From Desulfobacterales bacterium (lineage in GTDB: Bacteria; Desulfobacterota; Desulfobacteria; Desulfobacterales; Desulfobacteraceae), in NCBI GenBank assembly GCA_022361535.1, contig JAKSAU010000298.1:1-9670 (forward strand): DNA of 9,670 bases, read 5' to 3'. The notes beneath the pieces are model-generated. The model made no database searches, was not told where the DNA came from, and saw only the letters and a list, made by a program, of their open reading frames with translations. How positions within the stretch are numbered: position 1 is the stretch's first letter; the number at the start of each line of letters is the position of its first letter. Made by a program: the position numbers and the translations under genes. This document shows positions 1 through 6,800 of the stretch, piece after piece.

Positions 1-50
1 ATAAGGTCGGATCCATTTTCAGAGATGCTCTCAGATCATAAATTGGGATA

Positions 51-905
51 TCAATCGACCGTTTGTCCGATCCTGTCCCAGCGGATCTTAAAACTCTCTT
101 TATCCCATGACCAGTATACAACAGCGGCTTTTCCTGCAATAGAGGACTTTTTAACAGTGCCCCAAAACCTGCTGTCATGGCTGTTATCGCGATTGTCACC
201 CATGAGGAACACAGAGTCATCAGGAATGACTACAGACGGCATATTATCTCTTGTTGAATGGTGCTCGGGAATATCCCTGCTGTCCATATGTATTTTATAA
301 GGTTCGCCGATAATCTCATTATTGATGATCACGTTCTTTTCTTTAACTTCAATGCGTTGACCACCAAGACCAATAACTCTTTTGATAAAAGATTTTGACG
401 GGTCTTCCGGGTAAGGGAATACGACAATATCCCCTTTTTGGACACCATCCTTTACGGCCAAACCTTTTCTTACAAGGATGTGGTCTCCTGGCATTAAAGT
501 CGGCTTCATGGCACCTGACGGTATTTTATACGCCTGGGCCCAATATGTCTTAATGGTATGGGAAACCGCGGGCTGAACAATAAAGGAGCAGACAAAAAAT
601 ATCCCCAGGTAAACATACCACCGATTATATTTTTTCAAGTGATATGTGGGTTTGGATCTTTTAGCACACAAAACGCTGTCAACAATTGAATATATGAAAT
701 ACGCTACCCCCAACACACTACAAGCCGCCAGAACCAGAAGTGAAGGGAAAATCAAAATTAGGATCACACATGCCATTAGGGCGACATACTGTCCGATGTA
801 AAGGAAAATACCTTTTTGTACACGGCCAGAATACAAGTGACCCAAGCCGATTATTAAAATCGTTAACAACCCTGCAATCCATAATTTTCTCGGTTTGCTC
901 TCCAT
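51..905 (-). CDS. lepB: Signal peptidase I with multi-pass N-terminal membrane region
   Basis: Membrane-bound type I signal peptidase (S26 family), which removes signal peptides from exported proteins on the outer face of the inner membrane. Numbering from a GTG at 923, the catalytic Ser is S136 in IPSGAMKPTL, the general-base Lys is K181 in FIKRVIGLGG, and box E is MGDNRDNSHDSRFWG (241-255). All signature boxes are present. The N-terminus is long and hydrophobic: about four membrane segments (roughly 14-32, 38-60, 62-85, 102-120) precede the catalytic domain, and the first contains GLGHLYSGRVQKGI. I chose the ATG at 905 (284 aa) because CGGAGA lies about 7 bases upstream; the GTG at 923 has no Shine-Dalgarno sequence. 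The residue after the nucleophile Gly is Ala (SGAM) instead of the commoner Ser (SGSM). The gene appears to be a single unit; identification is firm, exact start less so. Confidence 0.93.
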   Translation of the reverse strand: MESKPRKLWIAGLLTILIIGLGHLYSGRVQKGIFLYIGQYVALMACVILILIFPSLLVLAACSVLGVAYFIYSIVDSVLCAKRSKPTYHLKKYNRWYVYLGIFFVCSFIVQPAVSHTIKTYWAQAYKIPSGAMKPTLMPGDHILVRKGLAVKDGVQKGDIVVFPYPEDPSKSFIKRVIGLGGQRIEVKEKNVIINNEIIGEPYKIHMDSRDIPEHHSTRDNMPSVVIPDDSVFLMGDNRDNSHDSRFWGTVKKSSIAGKAAVVYWSWDKESFKIRWDRIGQTVD

Positions 906-1003
906 TTCCATTCTCCGATGCACTATAAAAATTTATGTCGAGAGTTTCTCTATCCACAGTTCTAACAATTACCTGTCGAATTTAGACAACACTCTATCAG
1001 TTC

Positions 1004-1032
1004 GATACAAACTATTTAGCAGTGTATGTCAA
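1004..1032 (-). promoter_or_regulatory. Candidate promoter for lepB
   Basis: On the minus strand a perfect TTGACA (1032-1027) is followed after 17 bases by TGTATC (1009-1004), or after 19 bases by TATCGA. The -10 match is poor in both cases. The -35 box lies in a short inverted repeat, GTCA-AATA-TGAC (plus strand, about 1028-1039). Position between the upstream stop at 1059 and the lepB start fits. The leader would be about 90 bases. Inferred from sequence only. Confidence 0.3.
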
Positions 1033-1058
1033 ATATGACTAATTCGAACAAGTTTCAT

Positions 1059-1427
1059 TTAAAGAAGCAGTAAGATTAAATGAACCAACCCTGTGAATGC
1101 CATTAACTGTATGAGCATTTTTGAAAATGGCTGTGTAAATTCATATTTCTCATTGGATTTGAACAGGTGATGCAGCCCTAAATGGATCATAAAAAAAATA
1201 TCAAGGCTTAATTGAAACCAGAACCTGACAACCTGAGATGGGCTGCTCAATAACCAGAAGATCAATACAAATAAAGGTAGATGAAAAACAATAAATAAAC
1301 GATATGCAACCTTCTCTTCAAGATTTGATAACCCAGGAAAAATACGCCATTCATGTCTTTTTACAGCATCAAGTTCGTGGGCCATCAAAAGGGACAAGCC
1401 AAAATAGAATAACAGATCTGAGAGCAT
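1059..1427 (-). CDS. Small DUF6713-like integral membrane protein
   Basis: A 122-residue membrane protein of unknown function. It begins MLSDLLFYFGLSLLMAHELDAV and continues KRHEWRIFP, a pattern I associate with the DUF6713 family: first helix ending in an HELDAV-(K/R)RHEW motif, then three further hydrophobic helices (about residues 44-62, 68-83 and 101-122 of this version). A His-rich patch (IHLGLHHLF) lies at the start of or just after the third helix. I chose the ATG at 1427 because the homologous block starts there. A GTG at 1538 would add 37 residues of cysteine- and charge-containing sequence that looks unlike a membrane leader; the Shine-Dalgarno for the short form (AAGGA, about 11 bases upstream) is spaced widely, so the start is not certain. 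It lies between a solute-binding protein and lepB, all minus strand, but gaps of about 150-190 bases argue against a tight operon. No function should be assigned. Confidence 0.72.
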   Translation of the reverse strand: MLSDLLFYFGLSLLMAHELDAVKRHEWRIFPGLSNLEEKVAYRLFIVFHLPLFVLIFWLLSSPSQVVRFWFQLSLDIFFMIHLGLHHLFKSNEKYEFTQPFSKMLIQLMAFTGLVHLILLLL

Positions 1428-1612
1428 CTTTATATATGTCCTTGATTCCTTTCGAGTAAAGACTATAGTGTCATCCAACTTAAACACGCCGGATTCCGAA
1501 AAGCAACGACAGTTTACGTTTGACTTGAAATCCTCCACTTACCTTAAGCTTTGTATACATTGGTGCTATAAAACCTGCTTTGATTGTACTACATAAAAGA
1601 TCAATGGCGGCT

Positions 1613-2368
1613 TTATTGATATCGCTTTACAACTGCTCTAAAGCGTCCTTTTGCCTGGGCTCGATCATAAGCGCTTTGCAATTTAAGAAACATTTTGTGA
1701 TTAACAGACTCTTTTGAAACTCCCCAATAGACCCAGTCCTGGTTGATGAAAAACGGCTGGATCTTGAATCCGGCGTACTCTGGATCATGCCTTATTTTAT
1801 ACACTGCCGAATACCTGTCTTCGATAAAACCACAGAGTCTGCCCCTAACTAGTTTTCTTGAATTCAATAGGCCGCGGACAACAGGCGCAAACATGTTAAA
1901 AAAAGACGGATCAGTGCGGTACTTGGTATCAAATTGCTTACCATAATGTGCCTTGTCTTCAATTCCTATTTTGCCGGGTAACCTCTTTAAGTCATCCAGG
2001 TTTGAGATGGTGTAGTCCGAATCATTTTTGACCACTATAACCATTGTTTCATCACGCATAGGGCCAATAAAATTAAAGAACTGCTTTCTTTCCGGGGTAA
2101 TGGAAAAATTAGCCACCAGATCTACTTTACCTTCCTGACCATATTCAAGCGCTCTTTTCCATGGCAGCGGCTTGTAGATCAAACTGCATCCGGCTTCCTT
2201 GACCAATTCCTTTGTTAGTTCGACGGCTAGGCCAGCCCATTCTTTTTCAGAAACCTGATAGTACTGAGGTTTGAACTCGGTAACCCGCAATGAAACGCTG
2301 CAGATGTCTTCACCCCATGCGACAATCGGCAACATTAATAAAAAGGTAATTATGCTAGAGCATCTCAT
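1613..2368 (-). CDS. Periplasmic substrate-binding protein, family 3 (amino-acid type)
   Basis: A 251-residue secreted solute-binding protein of the SBP_bac_3 (PF00497) type, as used by polar amino acid ABC importers. From the ATG at 2368, residues 1-19 form a signal peptide (MRCSSIITFLLMLPIVAWG, probable cleavage before EDIC). The mature chain shows the family layout: an early lobe with WAGLAVELTKELVKEAG (44-60), the diagnostic DLVANFSITPERKQFF (83-98, where R94 is the position that usually contacts the ligand carboxylate), a hinge, the second lobe NLDDLKRLPGKIGI (123-136), and a C-terminal helix ending GRFRAVVKRY. A longer reading frame from a TTG at 2479 would place the start inside the likely promoter and bury the signal peptide, so I reject it. 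There is no permease or ATPase gene nearby, so it is an orphan: it may serve a distant transporter or a sensor. Ligand unknown. Confidence 0.88.
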   Translation of the reverse strand: MRCSSIITFLLMLPIVAWGEDICSVSLRVTEFKPQYYQVSEKEWAGLAVELTKELVKEAGCSLIYKPLPWKRALEYGQEGKVDLVANFSITPERKQFFNFIGPMRDETMVIVVKNDSDYTISNLDDLKRLPGKIGIEDKAHYGKQFDTKYRTDPSFFNMFAPVVRGLLNSRKLVRGRLCGFIEDRYSAVYKIRHDPEYAGFKIQPFFINQDWVYWGVSKESVNHKMFLKLQSAYDRAQAKGRFRAVVKRYQ

Positions 2369-2447
2369 AGTCCAACTCTTATCAGGAGATTTATGTTCAT
2401 TCTGATTGGCAAGAATATCTTTAACCTGGATGTATTCAAATAGCAAG

Positions 2448-2480
2448 GTTTGCAAGGCACGTTTGCAAAGCCATTGCAAG
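2448..2480. repeat. Tandem TTGCAA-containing repeats over the promoter
   Basis: Two adjacent 13-bp units, GTTTGCAAGGCAC (2448-2460) and GTTTGCAAAGCCA (2461-2473), match at 10 of 13 positions, and a third partial unit TTGCAAG follows at 2474-2480. The palindromic core TTGCAA therefore recurs at 2450, 2463 and 2474, spaced 13 and 11 bases, near one helical turn. The repeats cover the -10 box and predicted start of the solute-binding protein promoter, which suits a repressor site. The regulator is unknown. Confidence 0.5.
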
Positions 2481-2501
2481 AAAGAACATCGGATATGTCA
2501 A
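2473..2501 (-). promoter_or_regulatory. Candidate sigma-70 promoter for the solute-binding protein
   Basis: On the minus strand TTGACA (2501-2496, perfect) is followed after exactly 17 bases by TGCAAT (2478-2473, four of six matches to TATAAT). Transcription would start near 2466, giving a leader of about 98 bases before the ATG at 2368. The -10 box coincides with one of the three TTGCAA repeats. Confidence 0.5.
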
Positions 2502-2650
2502 TCCAGAAAGGCCTGTGTTTATTTTTCAGCGGTTTATCAAAAAATTATTCAGATCTTATGTGTTAAGCATCTCACAGAATTTTGTACTGAAAAAACATGC
2601 CTGATGTCCTTTTCTATGAAGCCGAATCTTCAGCACCTGTTTATGCGCCA

Positions 2651-2664
2651 ATCAAATTTTTGAT
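2651..2664. promoter_or_regulatory. AT-rich perfect inverted repeat upstream of degV promoter
   Basis: ATCAAA-TT-TTTGAT is a perfect six-base inverted repeat with a two-base centre. It lies 16 bases upstream of the degV -35 box. It could be an operator or merely AT-rich upstream DNA that helps polymerase binding. Confidence 0.25.
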
Positions 2665-2671
2665 AGAAAAC

Positions 2672-2691
2672 GCGTATTTATTGACATACGC
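2672..2691. promoter_or_regulatory. Inverted repeat GCGTA-N10-TACGC around the degV -35 box
   Basis: GCGTA (2672-2676) and TACGC (2687-2691) are perfect five-base arms, centres 15 bases apart, with the TTGACA box (2681-2686) lying between them. The spacing suits a dimeric helix-turn-helix regulator that would block polymerase. No regulator gene is visible in the window. Confidence 0.3.
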
Positions 2692-2709
2692 CATAAACTT
2701 ATATTAGAT
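2681..2709 (+). promoter_or_regulatory. Candidate promoter for degV
   Basis: A perfect TTGACA (2681-2686) precedes an AT-rich segment. With a 17-base spacer the -10 would be TTAGAT (2704-2709, three of six); with 15 bases it is TATTAG. The weak -10 suggests an activated or regulated promoter, or that the true -10 is elsewhere. The leader to the degV start would be about 125 bases. Confidence 0.35.
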
Positions 2710-2740
2710 CATTATTAACCATGTTCATTTAGAAAAAAAT

Positions 2741-2777
2741 CGTAACCCTTTTACGGCATGCGTTTTTTAAAGCCGTA
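2741..2777 (+). promoter_or_regulatory. Overlapping hairpin arms in the degV leader
   Basis: CGTAA (2741-2745) can pair with TTACG (2751-2755), and TACGGC (2752-2757) can pair with GCCGTA (2772-2777). The shared TACG means only one can form at a time. Just after this, AGGAGG (2783-2788) is a perfect Shine-Dalgarno sequence with no start codon at the right distance. Stems are short, so a regulatory role is only a possibility. Confidence 0.2.
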
Positions 2778-2842
2778 TTCACAGGAGGAAAAAGACTTAA
2801 GCGTTAACACCTAAAACTCAACAAACAGCGAAAGGGGCACAG

Positions 2843-3694
2843 ATGAAAAGACTTATCGTGACGGACAGTACAGCTGATATACCTGTAGATTTATCAAAGG
2901 AATTATCAATTCAAATAATGCCTGTTAACCTTGTACTGAACAATAAATCCTTTCGCGACGGTGTTGATGTTACCAGGAGTGCTTTTTATCAGAATTTTGA
3001 TACATACACCACCATGACGTCCGAGCCTGTCCGCTACGAAGACTACGCCCTCAAACTGCTGCAATTAAGCCATCATTATGATGAAATCATCGCTATCCAC
3101 TGTAGCAGCCACCTTTCCGACACCTATGCCATTGCTGAAAACGTCAGCCAGGAATTCATGGAGAAAAGCAACTGCAGAGTTGCTGTCATTGATTCCGGCC
3201 AGTGCAGCATGGGTCTTGGAATGATCGTCCTCGGAGCAGCCAAGGCTACTCAAGAGGGGAAAACATTTGAACAAACCTGCCAGGTTGTTGAACAGATCAG
3301 TCAAAGTATGCATTCCTACATGGCAATACCCACTTTGAAATATCTAAAAAAAGGTAAAAAAATAAATGGTATGAAAGCCATGTTCGGCCTGGCTTTAGGG
3401 GTAAAGCCGGTTCTTGAAATGCAAGATGGAAAAATGCAGATCAAATCCAAACTGCTCGGACAGCAAAAAAACATGATTCTCTCTATGATGGACCGCATTA
3501 AACAGGATGTTGCAGGGCGGCCTATTTCACTTTCCATTATTTACGCAGGCAATGACAAACTAATACACAGTTTAAGGAACGTATTTGATTCAAGCTTTGA
3601 ATGCAGGCAAATATATATTTCTCGATTCAGTCCATCAATCGCCATTAACACGGGGCCGGAATCATATGCCGTCTTTTTTACCCCTTATGCATAG
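2843..3694 (+). CDS. DegV-family fatty-acid-binding protein
   Basis: A 283-residue cytosolic DegV-family protein, the usual length. Family members bind a long-chain fatty acid between two lobes; in Firmicutes such proteins (FakB) present fatty acids to a kinase, but no FakA-like kinase is seen here. Family blocks in order: DSTAD (8-12), TMTSEPV (57-63), SSHLSDTY (88-95), IDSGQCSMGLG (116-126), TLKYLKKGKKI (164-174), LGVKPVLEMQDGK (185-197) and the C-terminal NTGPESYAVFF (269-279). The last block normally reads HxGPG; here the His is Asn269 and the second Gly is Glu273, so lipid head-group contacts may differ. The ATG is preceded by AAAGGGG five bases upstream. The gene is followed by 134 bases and a separate promoter, so it is probably monocistronic. 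Family assignment firm; ligand and partner unknown. Confidence 0.92.
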   Translation: MKRLIVTDSTADIPVDLSKELSIQIMPVNLVLNNKSFRDGVDVTRSAFYQNFDTYTTMTSEPVRYEDYALKLLQLSHHYDEIIAIHCSSHLSDTYAIAENVSQEFMEKSNCRVAVIDSGQCSMGLGMIVLGAAKATQEGKTFEQTCQVVEQISQSMHSYMAIPTLKYLKKGKKINGMKAMFGLALGVKPVLEMQDGKMQIKSKLLGQQKNMILSMMDRIKQDVAGRPISLSIIYAGNDKLIHSLRNVFDSSFECRQIYISRFSPSIAINTGPESYAVFFTPYA

Positions 3695-3714
3695 GCTCAG
3701 ATGGTACCCTTAAC

Positions 3715-3743
3715 TTGACTATTATTGTCAAACCCCCTATTTT
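3715..3743 (+). promoter_or_regulatory. Candidate promoter with palindrome for the protease-pseudokinase gene
   Basis: TTGACT (3715-3720, five of six) and TATTTT (3738-3743, four of six) are 17 bases apart. The -35 box is the left arm of an inverted repeat, TTGAC-N7-GTCAA (3715-3731), which runs into the spacer and could be an operator. The leader would be about 80 bases, ending in AAGGAGG (3818-3824), a near-perfect ribosome binding site. Confidence 0.4.
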
Positions 3744-3828
3744 TTAAGTAAGGACCATTCCTTTACCTGCCTGGATAAAATAGGCAACCCGTCTTTTTTC
3801 AGGCGTCACCCTTCAAAAAGGAGGGGGT

Positions 3829-6800
3829 ATGAAAAGGTGCACATCCTGTGGACAAATTCTGGCACAGCGTATTACCACCTGCCCGGCCTGCGGCAGCGCA
3901 CTGGTGGCTGGTATAACGTCCATTGATGATTACAGGGTTGAAAAAATCATACATGAGGGTCGTTCGTCACTGGTCTTCAGGGCAATTAAAGCAGGTCATA
4001 AGAAACCTGTTACGATAAGATTGTTTACAGACCAGTCCGGAGTGGACGAATCCGTTGCTCAACGTCTCGACAATGAATTAAAGATACTTGCCAAACTTCC
4101 GCCAGACCTTTTTGTTCAGCATTTTGCCATCCGCCAAAGTAAAACCGGGCACTGGTATCGCGTCAGCGAATGGGTTGATGCAGACAACTGGGGCAGTATT
4201 TTTGTATCCGGTCTTCTCAATGACCAGCGCCGGATGGTATCGCTATTTCACAATATTGCCTCAGCTCTTGAGCTTCTTCATGCTCAGGATCATTTCATGC
4301 CCTATTTAATTCTGGATGATATCCTCCTTCCCAGAAATCAAACCCGGAGTTTGGCCGTAAAAATTAATTACAAACTTTCCAGGTTTCTCAATGCAAGGGC
4401 AACCCATCACGGACCCATGCTCCAGAAACTTTTGGAGTGCCATCCGGACATCATTAACCAACGAGCCATTGATTTTCGAACCAGCATCTGGTCCCTTGGA
4501 AAGATTTTTGTAGAGCTTTTAACAGCAGACCACAACATGACCCGTTTCTCTTCAAGGGTAGATGATATCAAAGACCTGCACCCGGACTTAGCTGTTTTAA
4601 TAAAGGTCATGCTGTCAGAAGACCCTGATTTACGCCCTCAATCCATGAGCACGGTTGTACAGACTTTAGAGAGAATTCTGGAAACCATACCATCCGCTCC
4701 TGTCCACAAGCTTCAAGAAAACCGTCCCCCTGCAACGACCAGGGAGCTTACCTGGTTCAGGCGGGTGGTTGTGCTCCTTTTGGTCGTCATTTTAGGAATT
4801 GTGGCAGTCAATACCTTTGTCCGAGTTTTCAAACCACCTGACACGCAAGAAGGCGGATTTACAAAAATTATTGAGTCCCACACCCGGTCCATTGGATTTT
4901 TAATGGTGGAATACTGGCTCAGTCATAAGGAGCAGATTATCTATAGAAACAAGGTGGAAGGCACAGCTTTTCTGGTGGATGAAGACGGCTATCTGCTCAC
5001 GAACCGGCATGTCGCCTGTCCCTGGCTTGAAGACATCTCCCTTTTCCAGATCAAAGCCAAGCTCAGTGATAAAGAGATTGATTTTGGCCATCGTATGTTT
5101 CTCTGGTTTGAAGGAGCAAAGGCATTTAACCGCTTCCAGGGTTTTGATCAAAGTTCCGATTTAGCAGATGCCTATTACCTATCCGGTGCTTTCAGGTCAG
5201 ATGGGGAGAGCAATCTTAGAGTTGTTGGGGTTCCAAGGGGAATTCGAGAACCGGGCAGGATGCTGCATCAGACATTTAAAAATGACTTTGCCGTACTGAA
5301 AGTCGATACCCTTCCCGGTGATGTCATGCCCCTGCCTTTGGCGGACCTTCAATCCACCGGGACCATCAAACGATTGTCACCGGTCGTCATCATGGGGTTT
5401 CCTTTAGGCAGCCGGACCCAGGATGAACGAATCAATGCCAGCATTACCCGAGGCCATGTCAGACGGACCTCAAAAGAACTAATCCAGGTCGATTCCTCTA
5501 TTTATAAAGGAAACAGCGGCGGGCCGGCTGTAAACAGCCAGGGCAGGGTTATCGGAATTGCCTCAGGTGTGATCACAGACCAGCCCATGGACAGGATTCC
5601 TTTGCAGACCCCCCTTTCCGATTTTGGATTGGTTCTCCCTATTGCGGAACCTGCAAACTTTGTAGAAAGTCTTAAAGCCGGTCAGTCTAAATGGAACGGG
5701 ACGTTGGATTTCTCACTTGAGAAAAAACTGAAACAGGTAATGCAACTTGCAGCAGATCAGGACTTTGAGGGGGCGGCACAACTGGCAGATAATCTGCTTA
5801 AAACCAGCCAGGACCCAGCCCTGCTTTTTACAGCCGCCCTGCTTGACTTTTGCACCAATGATATGGCCACTGCCCGTGAACGGTTTACCCGGCTGATCTC
5901 CATCGAAGGAGAAAATACAGAATCACGTCTCATGCTCTATATTATAGACTGGCTGGAAAAAGAAAACCAAAGCAGGGAGCTTACCCGGGAATTATTTGCA
6001 ATGGAGTGGGACGATGCAGATGAATTCTCAGGATACTTAGCCCAGGTCTTGGAATCAGAAACCCTCATGAGCCCGAACTTTATTGATTATGAAAACCGAT
6101 ATGAAAAAGGCTGGCGCACCTTTATTAACGCACTGATCCTAGAAAAACACAACAGATTGGCTAAAGCCATGGACAATTATAAAGAAGTGGTGATGACATC
6201 CGGTGCCAACGACCACCTCTATTTTATATCTTTTTCCAGGCTCAACAGGCTTTTGGACCAGAAAGCCGCATTTGCGGAGGATAAATCTGAGCACCAGGCG
6301 AATAAAAAAGAGCTATGGACACGCGCAGGAGAACAAAGAGCCGCAGCAAAAGAAATATACCAGAACGCTGTGGTCCTCATCCAGGCACTTGAATCCGGAA
6401 AAGGGTCCCGGGATCAGAAAATGCAAGCCTTTGATGCATTGTTAGACTTGTCCCCCGGTAACAAAACCATAATGGGGCGGGCGGCGTTTTTCCATGCAGA
6501 AGATTCAGAATGGGATAAAGCGGTTTCTTTTATAGATCGCCACTTTGAGCGTCCGGTCAGGGAAACTGCATTAGGGCTTAGTTTGGGACTGCTCAAAGGC
6601 CAGTCACTCAAACTGTCGGGTAAATCTAAACAGTCCAGGGCCTATTTGAACGAATTTCAGGCCCACACCAAGAATCCGTGGTACGGGATCGTCATCAAAC
6701 ATCTATTGGACAAACCGCGGGAAAAGGATCTGGTAAAGCTTGCAGCAAACAATCCTGCCAAACTGGTCGTTCTCCATACTGCTTTAGGATTGGATGCTGA

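Larger units (their letters stand above)
2369..2842. other. Divergent intergenic region between solute-binding protein and degV
   Basis: About 474 bases without a convincing gene. From left to right it holds the solute-binding protein leader, three TTGCAA repeats over its promoter (2448-2501), a stretch of about 150 AT-rich bases (2502-2650) in which I see no gene or site, then two inverted repeats, a TTGACA box and a structured leader that belong to degV. The only long frame, 2406-2663 plus, starts at TTG and has no recognisable features. Confidence 0.6.

Noticed and set aside
1428..1538. N-terminal extension of the DUF6713-like protein from GTG 1538
   Set aside because: The 37 residues do not resemble the family's usual beginning, which fits the ATG at 1427. 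Not excluded, since the GTG has AAGG upstream.
1480..1560. 26-codon minus-strand frame starting at ATG 1560 upstream of the DUF6713-like gene
   Set aside because: No clear ribosome binding site and no recognisable product. The GGAGGA within it has no start codon at a suitable distance.
1601..1621. ATCAAT...ATTGAT inverted repeat at the end of the solute-binding protein gene
   Set aside because: AT-rich six-base arms without a following T run on the coding strand; too weak to call a terminator.
2406..2663. 85-codon plus-strand frame in the divergent intergenic region
   Set aside because: It starts at TTG, overlaps the solute-binding protein promoter and repeats, and has no domain, signal peptide or ribosome binding site.
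3769..3797. Hairpin TGCCT...AGGCA followed by a T run, as a degV terminator
   Set aside because: The stem is only five bases, the T run is several bases away, and it lies downstream of the next gene's promoter candidate.
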